Source: Ramazzottius varieornatus (taxonomy: Eukaryota > Tardigrada > Eutardigrada > Parachela > Ramazzottiidae). From it: a stretch of DNA of 64,000 nucleotides. Numbering within the stretch: position 1 is the first letter of the stretch; each line of letters begins with the position of its first letter. The position numbers and the translations under genes are program-made. The stretch is from NCBI GenBank assembly GCA_001949185.1, contig BDGG01000004.1, forward strand, positions 1,606,278-1,670,277. The letters are read 5' to 3'. This document shows positions 42,755 through 53,504 of the stretch, in pieces. The notes beneath the pieces were generated by a model that had not been told where the DNA came from, did no database searches, and saw only the letters and a program-made list of their open reading frames with translations.

Positions 42755-43136
42755 TTTCTGATCTCCAAGCCAGGCAGGTACTCGTCGAGATATTGTAGCC
42801 CTGCTTCGACTCTCTTGGAGTTACCTGACAGGTGCTTCTAATCCGCTTTGATTAGCCGTGAACACAGAGCGACTCTTCTTCCTGGACTTCTGGAAAGCCT
42901 GGTTCGTGAGCGCCGGGTTCCTTGCTTTCCGTGCCTCGCCAAAGTGGACTTTTCCCAGGCTTTCACCATTTACCAAGGTTTTCAAAATACAGGTGATTCA
43001 TAAGCGAGGTATTAGAGCTCAATAAAGACAACAATGAGCAGGTAACTTACCATCGAAAAGCAAACAACCTCAGGCTGGTGGAAACGCTGACAGTTTGTAG
43101 GAGTAACAGCCTGATAATCTGCTTGATACCCGTCAT
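42755..43136 (-). CDS. Possible small multi-exon gene, hypothetical
   Basis: Unrecognised. Exon 1 from ATG 43136 encodes a hydrophobic N-terminus (MTGIKQIIRLLLLQTV...) that looks like a signal or mitochondrial leader and ends at a strong donor (GATG|GTAAGT, about 43051). Exon 2 lies at about 42955-42880. It can be read in two frames depending on the acceptor; one is rich in Glu/Pro and ends at a GTGTTC donor. Exon 3 (about 42812-42765) continues that frame with LQYLDEYLPGLEIRNY and ends at GTAAGC. Where it stops is unclear. All pieces are too short to stand alone, so this is a hypothesis from splice signals only. Confidence 0.3.
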
Positions 43137-43638
43137 GCGTTGATTTGGCTACCACTTGATTTCTAGGCCTGTAAGAACCGTCTCCGTATTCCGTAACTCT
43201 GGAGTTCCGAATTCAGACCTTTTTTCCAGCTTCTGCGAAAGGAACAAATACTATATTGCCTCGTGCAGAGGACCTCTGGCTCCTCTGAACTTCGAAGATG
43301 CGTATTCGTAACGCTAGTTATGGTCGGAGAGTCAGAGACTCTAAGGGTCGGAGAAAAATGTGAAGAATTTCAAACAGGAATGCGCGAATGGTCGTTTCAT
43401 TAATAAATCCGGTCATGCTTGAACGGCCAAGAGCCTTGCTACGACGCACACAAAAGCCCAAGACGGAAGCAGCGCATTCCAAAGCCTTTCGCACCCAGTG
43501 GAGAGCGGATCTCTTGAAGTCTGAACGCTGGTGGTGAATGTTCCCATCGTCAGGATACGGACATGGTATTCCGCTGCATAATTTTGTTCCTATCTACTGT
43601 TTCATAAACCAGCATGACATTAGAAGCCCAAGTTCAAA

Positions 43639-44619
43639 ATGTATATGCCTCATTATCTTGACCGCAGTATTTTTATGGTTCTCACAATACTGATGTTACG
43701 CCCAGGAGCCAACGGCCAGATACCGCAATGGGGTTCCTGTCCGACGGTAAATTCAGAATTTACCCTAAGTTACAGCTCATGGAGTCGCCTTGTACGAACA
43801 ATAGATCTGATTCTTGAATTTGACAGCTGGACTTTCTTCCTGCAGGTTGAAACTTTCCAAGACCTCGACATTGACAGAGTAAGAAGTTTGGCCGACACGA
43901 AATGACAAGTTTCTCTCGCGCTCGTATTTGTATGGATTCAAACTTCTGTTTGCAGTACATGGGCAGATGGTTCCTGGTTGAGGCCTACGTCCACTTCTTC
44001 GAGCTCGGACTCTCGTGCATCACAGCCGATTATTTTCTGAGCAACTTCGCCTCGTCCCAAGCGACGAATCCCCTCGTCACTGTGAAAAACAGTGGGTTTA
44101 GTGTCATGTAAGTACTCGATCTTATTCTCCAACAGCGGACTAATTCCTAGTACCCATAGTGCGCGGGTTTTTACAGGCACAAGGAGGAAGTTGCGTCTGA
44201 TGGTACCGCGTACCTCGCCGAAGCCGGCATACTCTCGAAATGGAAACTACACTTCCCAAATGGTACCTTTTTCCTTAGTCTATTGTGGGATTCACTGTCC
44301 ATCACGTATGTTTAACACTTCACGCCGTAGTGACCGGTCCAGGTACCACAGCTACGGATGCCAATTATTGGGTGAGTATCGGTGATCGTTTTATGTTCGG
44401 TAATGAGAGGAACAGTCAGCATAACCAAACTGCTTACGTTTGGCATAGATATTGGACACCGACTACGATAGCCATGCCATAGTCTGGAGCTGCGTTCAGA
44501 TGGAAATATTCGGTGCGTCCTTTATCAACGCGCAGATGCTGTGGCTACTGGGTCGTGCACCTGTATTACCCAAAACAACAATAAAAACACTGAAAGAGCG
44601 GTATGGGTCAATGGTTTGA
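43639..44619 (+). CDS. Secreted lipocalin, apolipoprotein D type (lipocalin 1)
   Basis: Extracellular carrier of small hydrophobic ligands. Exons: 43639-43746, 43846-43878, 43956-44107, 44177-44262, 44331-44371 and 44449-44619, giving 196 residues (ApoD is 189). There is a signal peptide ending near GANG. The ApoD start pattern is Q-x-P-x-W-G-S-C-P. The first lipocalin motif is YMGRWFLVEA, matching G-x-W. The second conserved region is ILDTDYDSHAIVWSC. The third, with the ARAPVLP-like LGRAPVLP, begins the C-terminal helix. The intron I use after 44262 (GTACCT...GTAG) is the only one that restores the ATDANYW-ILDTDY join. Two start ATGs are possible (43639 or 12 residues later). It resembles lipocalin 2 at 58 kb but has no Pro-rich insert. 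The ligand cannot be inferred. Confidence 0.9.
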
Positions 44620-45016
44620 AATCTTTTTGAGCAATGCACTGCGCGGAACTATGCACAGCTATTTTTAGGATAAAGTCACTGGGATTGAACCCTGGCCATC
44701 TGATGAAACATGACCAAGAAAACTGCCCACTGAAGACACCCAGCTTTACCTCACATCAGAGAACGAGCCGGCAAGGGTACGGATGGAACGTAGATGGTTC
44801 GATGTCGCGCTTTCCTTTGTCTATCCAGGTTGACAAATACCCTCCGAACTTGTTCAGTGCGAACTTCCTCAAAGAAGTACAGTACGGAAAACTCCGAAGA
44901 CGCACACTATAGGATAATAAAACCCGCGTCGATAAGATTCACAAATGGGTCGTCGTCAACTGGTGAATTTCTAAAAACGAGCATTTCCCCCTTACATTTG
45001 TGGCAAACCAATCGAA

Positions 45017-46147
45017 CTAACGGTTCTGAAGAAACAACGTCATCACTCCGTTGAACAAGTGCGCGTGTGTGAGATGCGGATCGTGACCTGCGTCCGATAT
45101 CGTCCATAAACTGAGACAGAAACTGCGTATCCACCATAATATTAATAACAAGTTAGTGCGCCGAAACTACCCGCAACATACTCGCCGGAAACCAAATGGG
45201 CTGCTAGATGATAGGCGTGGTGAAGGGGGACCGCTGTGTCGTTTTTCCCGTGGACAATTAGAACTGGCGCCGTTATTAGCTTTAGCTCTTCTTTACATAT
45301 ATCCCCGCCGCGTTCCTTGTAGATTAAGGCCATGGTATCGCACCACTTGTTCCAAAGTTCCAAGAATCCAGCCTGACCATACGAAGATACCATCAAGTTT
45401 CTTCCTTGCGGATCCCACGTGTTGATGTCCCTCAGTTCTATGCGGAGAAGGGTTAGGAGCCCAGGTCAACGATGTCACATCGGCATGACTCGTGACAAAT
45501 CCGAACTCTTACCTTCGTATATTCTGATATCGGTGGAATCCAGAAAAGCGTTGCCACCGACTGCGATGACTTTATACACCATCTCTGGATATTTAGCGGC
45601 AATCAGAAACGCAGTATTGGCGCCATCGCTGTATCCCAAGATGGAGAAGCGTGTCGATCCGATGTGCTGTAATCACAGCGAACAGACAGCACTGGTTCGG
45701 AACAGCAGAATCCAGTACCGCCTCTCAAGAATCCCAAAAAGAGTACCTTCATGAGGGCGACGACTACTTCCGCGTCCCTCTCCAGCATATCGAGAGTCCA
45801 GGATCTCTGTAAGAGTGCCGGATCGGCATGTCCGTAACCAGGTGGATCCCAGCTCACCAAAGTGTATGCACTAGGGTCCAGATAATCAAACTGTGCGAGA
45901 AAATCGGTTTCTTTCGTACCTATAGCATAAAAATTCCCGTAACACGAATAGGCAGATGGTGCTAGTACGCATACCAACCATGCCGACATAATTATACGTT
46001 GGCCAGTGGTCACTTACCTAATGCTCCCGGTAACATCAATAGGACGGTATTACCACTTCCCGACACCTGATAACGAACATAGCCGCTTTCGCCGTGATGG
46101 AAGAGTCTCTCTTCGGGACCCATTGTTACGTTCCATGAAGATGCCAT
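45017..46147 (-). CDS. BPHL: Valacyclovir hydrolase-like (BPHL) alpha/beta hydrolase
   Basis: Serine hydrolase of the biphenyl hydrolase-like family; the human enzyme cleaves amino-acid esters and homocysteine thiolactone in mitochondria. Exons: 46147-46018, 45919-45747, 45666-45513, 45437-45182 and 45122-45017, giving 272 residues. The oxyanion-hole region is LPGALG. The block SWDPPGYGHADP matches the family. The nucleophile elbow is LGYSDGANTA, with Ser at about 45638. IYE-ELRDINTW and the Asp in VHGKNDTAVP follow. The catalytic His is in DAGHDPHL in the last exon. The triad is complete. There is no obvious mitochondrial targeting sequence at the N-terminus, so it may be cytosolic or have an unseen upstream exon. 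Tail-to-tail with lipocalin 1. Confidence 0.92.
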
Positions 46148-46279
46148 CCACGCTGTCTAAAATTTCGTAGAAGACTGGATTCTGGAAAAAGCCAATTATT
46201 TTAGCCAAACGAAATTATTGACAATTCTCTATTGCGACTTTGCGATTCCCAAGTCTCAACATACTAAGGGCCAGTCCTC

Positions 46280-46762
46280 CGGTATAGCACTAATCGACCT
46301 GGGGCTGAATGTCGGCCCCCCCGTGATATGACCATTCGATAGATCGCGACGAGATCTATCGAACTGCATCAGCCGTTTTTGCAACAAGGACATCCCCTGG
46401 TAAAGGCTGGTGACCGCAACGTTAATTAAGTGTTCTAATCAGGAAAAATTGGCGCTGTCCGTTTCAAAACTCAATACACAACATTATAATTCTTGCATTA
46501 TTGTCTGTTGGAAATATTTTATGGGGGGGTGGGGGGTGGTTTGGGGGGCTTTGGCTTAGGCGGGGGTAGCACGCGTAAGAACAGAGCTGGAGGCGAGCAA
46601 AGCGAGCTCCAGCCCTGTTCTTACGCTTTGTTACCCCTGCACTAAAGGTCCCCATTGCGAAAACGGCTGATGCTGTTCGATAGATCTCGTCGAGTTCCTC
46701 CCACACAGAGGGCGAAATTCTCCCCCGCGGGGGTCATATCTTACCAGACCTGCACTAGCGGT
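46280..46762. mobile_element. Fold-back element with long inverted repeats
   Basis: A 38-base segment at 46347-46384 (GACGAGATCTATCGAAC...CAGCCGTTTT) recurs inverted at 46655-46692 with very few mismatches. Outside it the ends are weaker inverted matches (ATATGACC near 46326 and GGTCATAT near 46733). The centre holds a second strong hairpin: GCGTAAGAACAG at 46573-46584 against CTGTTCTTACGC at 46615-46626. There is no open frame. Probably a non-autonomous DNA transposon. Confidence 0.6.
46523..46548 (+). repeat. G-run with G-quadruplex potential
   Basis: Runs of seven and six G, then GG, then six G, separated by one to three bases, inside the fold-back element. The complementary C-run is also near its left end (46313-46322). 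Confidence 0.7.
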
Positions 46763-48067
46763 TACTCTTAGGATGCCACGTCTGATATCGTTTATCGAAA
46801 GAAAAATTGATTTAGTTAAAATTTTTTGTAATTAGAAAATGGCTTTGTTGTTTTATGTTCGTGCAACAATTAATTTTCATCGCTGATGTGTCATGCTTTT
46901 GTCTCACAGCCGTTATCCAAGATTTTCCGTTTGCCCGGCTCTACAGGGCCAGCCTGACAAGCCGGTCACGCCCATTGCGAATGTGAAACAATACACTTTC
47001 GAAACATTGGGGTACTACTAGACGGGGGCGCACGGAGCTCCCGAGGATGGGTAAGGCTGAATAAATCGTGTTTTCGAGCTTCGAGGCCGGCAAAAATCGC
47101 GACCAAGCCTCAGGAGGATCGCGAAATCCGAAATTAATGTATGGAAAAATTGAACAGAAACCTATGTGTTTTTGTGTAAAACGTTGCATAAAACTTTCCA
47201 TTCGGTATTGATGTAAGAAGCTTTAATTTGAACCGAGCGTAGAAAGCTGTAAAATTGTCAGAAGAACGTCCAGAAACTGCTCAAAAGCGCTCGAAAACGT
47301 GAAAATCTTCGACAGCTTCGACCGGCCTCACGAAACTTCTGTTTTTCCTTCCCCTTTCACAGCGAAATCTCAGCCACTCCAGGCTGAAAATCTGGGCAAG
47401 GGTGGCTGGGTCTCGTCAGCCCTATGGGTCAACGCGCCCGTGCTACTAAAGCTGTTGTTGCCGCCGATACAGTGTGAGGCTATTACGTAATGCTCGCAGA
47501 GCTTACTAATACAACCTTGCATGCGACTTGATACCCCATGTTATCTCATGTCAAACCACTTCAGGTGGTCTAACATGGAGTTTTCGGGCACGAGCTGTCG
47601 TTGCGGAGCTGGTATGGTTCGTAATTTTGTGTTTAAACCCCTCTGCTGGGCTTTGGCCAGTGAAGGGCAAAGTACAAAATTAGTGGAGATAAACTTGTGA
47701 ATGGAATGTGACTGAGGAGAAGCGAAAGTAGGTCGCAAAAGAAGGAGATAGAGCTACAGCATTGTATTCTGAGTCACAGGGAGTAATTCAATTGTTGGGA
47801 ACTTGGGATACGCGCTGCCATCATGGTCTAATGTTCAAACCAAACCACATAAACCACCGGTCTGAACCGGTTTGCGAACAACTTCTCGTCAATACTAGAC
47901 ATTAAATTCTGCCTTGTTTTTCCTCAATTGACGATACCAATCGACGGAGGTGACCATCAAGGAGTTCGACGAGGAGAGAAAATTGAGACACAATTGCTGG
48001 TTTCTCTGAGAACAGGCACGAACAGGCAGAAATGGCGCGTGCTGGAACCGGAAAAACACCATAGCAA

Positions 48068-48275
48068 GGTTATAACAACCCAAAAATTTGTTTCAGAAAG
48101 TCGGAAAATTATGAGATGAGTCATTTCTACTACGTCTCGACCAACCTCGTTGTCAACCACGTCGGCTTTGTGAACGCATCGGGGTAGACAACCAGAATAG
48201 CCAACCATCTCCATGATGGAGTGCCCCCCAGAACTACTAGCCAAAAGAAGCTAGTGGGTTTCAACTCAACTTTCC
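48068..48275. repeat. Direct repeat, copy 1
   Basis: About 200 bases similar (estimated around 75 percent) to 48914-49125. Shared words include TTTGTGAACGC, AGCCAACC/AACCAACT, and a GCCAAAA-x-AAG-CTAGT end. Confidence 0.75.
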
Positions 48276-48723
48276 ATTTCCTCGTCCAGCTTCCGGCTTG
48301 CGACCTTGACCATTTTGAGAGATAAATTTCCCTGTCAGTGGCTATTCCTGAAAGCGTTTACTGTTAGAATACGGATAATTCTTGGTTGCGTTTGGTGTGG
48401 AGAAAGCGAAAGACGCATGGGATATGAATGTGTCAACGTCATCTAGCAAGAAGGACTTCCGAAGTTTCGATGTTCTACTGTTGTCTCAGAGTTTCCTTCC
48501 TTGACCGTCAGCCTCCAAAACCTTCCCGGCATCTTTGGACTGTCTTCTGGAAGTCGAATAAAGACAGTCCAGCTATGGAAAGTATTCGAACGTGAAGGGA
48601 ACGCACAGTGGGAATATCGAAAAAATTACGGCAGTCAATGGGTAGCCAACCCAGTTCAATAATAAGTTTTCGAACGCTAGTTGATCAAAATCAGGTAAGT
48701 TGCTGCCTGGTTGCTCATAATTG

Positions 48724-48794
48724 CGTCTGTCACACCAACTAGCTTTTCTGAGTGTTCAGAAAGTCTACGTGGTTCTTCATAACGACCTCGTCAC
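48724..48794. repeat. Left flanking repeat of the Harbinger element
   Basis: Shares CACACCAACTAGCTTTT, GTTCAGAAAGTCTACGT and TTCATAACGACCTCGTCAC with 51431-51500 in the same orientation, on the other side of the transposase and Myb genes. Confidence 0.8.
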
Positions 48795-48913
48795 ATATAA
48801 CGACCTCGTCACAGTCGACTAAGGCCGTGTTAATTTAGTGGTAGACTACTAGATCGTTATGAGGGTTATGATGAACCAACGTTCATAAAGGCGATTATGT
48901 TCAACCCAGCAGT

Positions 48914-49125
48914 GGGTTACTCATAACAACACAAAAATCGTTCACAAAGTCCAAAAATTATGCGATGTGTCATTTGAAACCCGTTTCATCTAACCTCGTC
49001 GCCGACTACGTCGACTTTGTGAACGCGTCAGGGTAGGCAACCGGCGTAGCTAACCAACTCCATTACAAAGTGCCTACCAGAGCTACCAGCCAAAAAAGGC
49101 TAGTAGCTTTCTACTTAGCACTGGA
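48914..49125. repeat. Direct repeat, copy 2
   Basis: Second copy of the 48068-48275 sequence, placed immediately before the HARBI1-like gene. It is therefore probably the subterminal or 5' part of the transposon. Confidence 0.75.
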
Positions 49126-49191
49126 GAGTGCTACTGATCATGCGTTTTATCTCTCCACCGGGTTTTCATTTTTCTCCTTATCTCTTCCGAT

Positions 49192-50359
49192 GTGAAGATG
49201 GAGCTTCTGAATGATCAGATTGATCCAGTCAGGGTTACTGTGATGATCTTGGCATCATCTCTTCGTCCGCCCGAGCCCGATACTCGCAATGCGCTGTCCG
49301 ATAGCCAGACTTTCGCCGCAGCAGAACTAGCCTGTATGATCCTTAACAATTGCGCTGTGGCATCTTCCTCACTTTCCCCACTCAACCATAATCTATATGT
49401 CCGCGAAGTTCGAGCGTACGGTCTACTAAGATCCCGGGAGATCTTCAGCAGAGATGCTGACATGAAGAAGGTGTTCGGCGTGAAGAGACAAACCTTCTCC
49501 AGAATACTGCGCCATGTGCGCACTCGCCTGCAAACGGGAAAAGACTCTCCTTTCGGTCGTCCCAAATTCTCTGCTAAACTTCAACTTGCTTGTGGACTCC
49601 ACTACTTGTCAAAGGGTGTCTTCTATAGTGTTTGTCTAGGTACGTTCGGAATCGGAAAGTCGACCGCCCATAAATACGTCAATAAATTTATCCTCGCTGT
49701 TAAACATACGTACCCGAACGTCATCCGGATTCCTTCCTGCGCCAAACTTGATACGATGGTACAAAGGACGATGAACAAGTTCCGGAGGTTCCCCGAAGTT
49801 CAAGGAACTGGTCGGGTATTGGGAGCTGTTGATGGAACCCATATCAACTGCCCCGCCCCGGACAACAAGAGAGAAGAATACATTAATCGCCGCCGGAAGT
49901 ACAGCTTGAACGTGCAAGGCCTTGTCTATCCTGACTGGTATGTTTCACTTTTGTCTATCTTTCTGTGATTTCATCTGGTGTGAACGTGTACGATGCCTAT
50001 CCTATCTCCATCAAGGTAATTACACTCTACACGAACCGCGATGAGCTGTCTGAACAGCATTTAAGGCGCGACGAAATTCATTCCAGTATAAGAATGGTGG
50101 TGGAAAGAGCCTTCAGTGTTCTCAAACAGCGCTTTTGAGTTCTGAGATATGTGGAATCCACTAGCCTCGATAAGATCAAGCATATTATTCTTTGTTGCAT
50201 GATTCTGCACAACTTGTGCATCGATATGGACGATCACACTGAAGTCCAGCTTAACGTAGAATTATTGGATGAAGCTATTCTTGAACCGGATGAAGCCGCT
50301 GACAAGAGAGAAATCCAAGAAAAGTTTTTTGGAAACTTGATGGGAGACAATATGTCCTA
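49192..50359 (+). pseudogene. HARBI1-like PIF/Harbinger transposase, broken
   Basis: DDE-type transposase. The N-terminal part (49192-49940) includes the helix-turn-helix-like region, FGIGKSTAHKYVNKF and the first catalytic Asp in GAVDGTHI, then YSLNVQGLV. The sequence then jumps to DAYPISIKVITLY and VVERAFSVLKQRF, so the segment with the second catalytic Asp (normally in a V-x-D/GxxHDSR block) is missing. An in-frame TGA at about 50138 replaces an Arg expected in RFRVLRYVE. The C-terminus (ILCCMILHNLCIDM) is intact and the frame ends at 50359. It is most likely inactive. A small intron after 49937 cannot restore the missing block. Confidence 0.85.
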
Positions 50360-50375
50360 GCTTTTGAACAATTCT

Positions 50376-51255
50376 CTAGGCTATTCTAGCGGTTCTGGAA
50401 TAAAGAGGCGAAAGTAGCAAAAGAGTCACCAATTTTCTTTGGCGAATGGCAACCACACTTTGCTTGTTTTGCTCCACCAGCTTCTCTTGGTTACCAGCTT
50501 CTCTTGCTTCTTGACCAGGGTCGTTCATCTCGTCATTACCGAAGTCGCGTAGAGCCGTCGTATCTTTTTCACCTACAAAAGAAAACGAATGACAAGCCGG
50601 GTAAGTGGAAACTAGATAACAACAAAGCAAGCGGGGCTCCCTCCACCAACACGGTGGATCGATTTCCCCAGTGGCGTGCGCGTCCGGCTAATAACACTGA
50701 TAGAGTGCGACACTTTGCAAACCATCATTCTAAATAATGAGTAACCAACTTTACCTCCAATGTTCGTCAGCCCCTCGAGCGTGATGTCATCCCTGTCGCC
50801 CATTTCCGCGTCAATCTGGCCAAGAAGAATGGCCAAGTAATCTTCCCAGCTCCGGTCCGCGCTGCGGCTTTCTTCCTGGCGCGGTAGGTCTTGTCCAGAT
50901 TACGCCATTTCTCGCGGACTTGCGCGGCTGTTTTGTCGAAATCAGGGAACGCTTCGACTATGGCTGCTTTCATCTTCTTCCAGTAGATAATCTGTGAACC
51001 ACAAACGAGGAAGTCCTCCTTCATCTCTTTCAGACGAAGGTTAATCAAACACCTAGTGAAACAATAATTATGGACTCCATGTGGAAGATTATCTCGACGA
51101 AAGGCACAGTTTATACTTTCATCAGTCACAAAACACACCTGGTCTGCGCCGGGGTGAATGGATTCCTCTCCACATCTTCTAGTTCCACGGCAGCACGTCC
51201 ACGTTTTCGAGATATGATAAGAGAAAAACCGAGACGAGAGCAAGAAGGAAAGCAA
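50376..51255 (-). CDS. Myb/SANT-like DNA-binding protein of the Harbinger element
   Basis: The partner gene that PIF/Harbinger transposons carry beside the transposase (NAIF1/Myb-like; brings the transposase to DNA). The minus-strand exon holds NPFTPAQTR, then LRLKEMKEDF, WKKMKAAIVEAFPDFDKTAAQVREKW RNL DKTYRA and GAGKITWPFF. This is the trihelix/Myb_DNA-bind_4 pattern with its conserved Trp residues. Downstream it continues in another frame (IDAEMGDRDDITLEG), suggesting a one-base frameshift near 50850. A further exon (about 50575-50376) is rich in Gln/Glu. No convincing start codon. Divergent decay like its transposase, so probably a pseudogene, but the DNA-binding part is well kept. Confidence 0.7.
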
Positions 51256-51430
51256 TCCGTCTTGTTGAGACGATAAGAGAGAAATGGCGCGAATAGGAAT
51301 CGCAAATGAGAAGCAAAGCTCGAATGTAACTAGCGAGGTTGCAATTGCTGGTTGATCGGATTTTCCACCGTATTTTGTGAACGCTGGTTCGTCGCAATAT
51401 TTCGGTTTACTGTGGGGTTGACTGAAATTT

Positions 51431-51500
51431 CGCCTACCACACCAACTAGCTTTTTCAAGCGTTCAGAAAGTCTACGTAGTTTTTCATAACGACCTCGTCA
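51431..51500. repeat. Right flanking repeat of the Harbinger element
   Basis: Direct repeat of 48724-48794, 2.7 kb away, bracketing the transposase and Myb genes. Confidence 0.8.
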
Positions 51501-52414
51501 CTCACAACGACCCAGTCGAGAAAATGTACACGGCCTGAATGTACCCGGCCTCGTATTCGGATAAGTTTTTTATCCCTCCGTGTATCCATCCGTTTAACCG
51601 TTTATCCATCCATTAACAACCCTATCCGATATGACGTGTTCAATTTCAATTAGAACTACGATTAGTCAAAATTCCTCGCGCAGCAGCAAATTGATTTGCA
51701 GATGCCTGGTTCTGGTTGAATTATCAGTTACGCTCGATTGAAATATGCCTTTCGACTACAATTGTAAAATTAAAATATTATTTAAATGATTGCCATGGTG
51801 TTTTGTAGTTTCAGTTCCCATCAAACTGACATTTTAAATGATTGCCACTGACATTTCTGTTCGGTACCCCGCGTGTGATGGGTAAGCGTGTGGAATGATC
51901 CAGTGGTACTTCGCAGACTACGCCATTCCCGAGGTATCCAGTACGGATGGCTACCGTCAGCACGGACTGTTATGCATTGTGGAGCCGTGAGAACAATTTC
52001 CACGAGGAACTTCCATGAGCCATCAAGGCAGCACAGGGTCGGTCACGGGTGAATGTCAGGCCAGTAGCAGCTGAATGAGCCACGTGGCAGCCAGACCAGT
52101 GCGTAGGTATTCAGGGCAAGCCAGTGCTGAACTGCATTGACCGGCCTTGGCTCCTTGTATGATGAGTCAAGCAAAGCAGCACAAAGCTAATGAGGCCAGC
52201 TCGAGCCCCGCTCGAACTAGACTTTCGCGTTTTTCGCTCGAAATTAGTATTCATGCTTTATGGTATATCAATTTTATCAAAGGCACCCTGTATTAATTTC
52301 TGGCACCTTTTCCACCCTGTCAAAGGCACCTTCATCGTCTGGGGTGGAAAGGTGCAAAATCCTATATCAGAGAGGCTCTAAGGTGGACAAAAGGCACCGC
52401 TAGTGCAGGTGTGC

Positions 52415-52505
52415 TAAGGGTCTTCAAAGATTAAGAGCTTATATAATAAGGTTCGCTCGGTGGTGTAATTAGCCTGTTCTTTTTGGTGAATCCGCCCTCT
52501 ATTTG
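52415..52505 (+). mobile_element. MITE family member 1, partial
   Basis: Starts TAAGGGTCTTCAAAG, a variant of the terminus of the complete copy at 53505. It then has GGTGGTGTAATTAGCCTGTTC and TTGGTGAATCCGCC, matching the subterminal block of the other two copies. No matching right end found. Confidence 0.65.
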
Positions 52506-53215
52506 ATTCAAGCAATCAAACCCTAGAGATAATCACGATACTTTGAACGGTCTACTTCAGACTTTGAAGCCTCGAACGTGTAATTTTTCAACATTCAGCT
52601 TTCTATTTTGAACTTCACGAATTTCTGCTCGCACAACGCACTTCTTGATTTCCTTGCGAACATGCCTCAGCTGAAGGAAAGAACCCTTATACTCAGGAAG
52701 ATCCAGTCATCTCTATGAGAACCAGTTCGGGTATGATTGCCAGCCACTTTGAACGAGGCTTCTGCCTCTTATAAAAGACGTTACTGTATACTCTCCCGAA
52801 CTTCACGTACGTCACTCCATTCCGGGTGTAAAACTAGACGGTAAGACCCCAATGATTTGAGAGTCAGTGACTTACGGGAATTTCGGGAGAGCCTACAGTA
52901 TCTACTTGTTGAAAAGGCTTTTCGTCTCATGTTCTAGTTCACGGCTAGATAAACACTTCAGGGTTCGTCCACTTGCCGAATAAACTGAAACCGACACGAG
53001 ACAACTCCATCCTGCGATTCAGATTCTTGAGAAAAGGGTAGGGGTTTTGTTTGCGGCATGGTATCGAAGAACATAAAAAGAAGGGCAGATATATATACAT
53101 AATACTAAAGAACAGAAATCGAGCACTTGCCTAAAACTACATCTGCTCGCTGTACGGTGGCAAAGCGGGCCTCTCAAAGTCAGGAGATTAGGGGACTCTG
53201 TGATTGGTCCGTTTT

Positions 53216-53299
53216 GTTTATGGGTGTATCCACCAGAGCAGACAGGATAATTATACCACCAGACTGACCAGACCCAGGTCTGTCATTGAAGGCCCTTAG
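53216..53299 (-). mobile_element. MITE family member 2, inverted and partial
   Basis: Read on the minus strand it gives the CTAAGGG-x-CTTCAAT end, then GGTGGTATAATTATCCTG and GGTGGATACACCCATAAA, the same subterminal block as copies 1 and 3. Confidence 0.65.
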
Positions 53300-53504
53300 T
53301 AAGGGCTGTTTGGTTGACTCGCTTGATCGGTGGCCACCGTTCGCGTCCCAGACGCATGACGTCACGACGTGGTTGCAGGTGAGTCAGCTGTCTTACCCAG
53401 CGTGCTGCGTTGGACGGGTGATTTACACAGCGAATTATTAAAAACACAGATCCACTTCACAACCTCAAATACGGCCAAGCTCAGGCTGTCAGACCACAAA
53501 TCAG

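Larger units (their letters stand above)
46148..49191. other. Second repeat island, proximal part
   Basis: No host gene seen. Contains a fold-back element (46280-46762), a G-run, and two direct copies of a roughly 200-base sequence (48068-48275 and 48914-49125). Also holds the left copy of the repeat flanking the Harbinger element (48724-48794). Confidence 0.6.
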
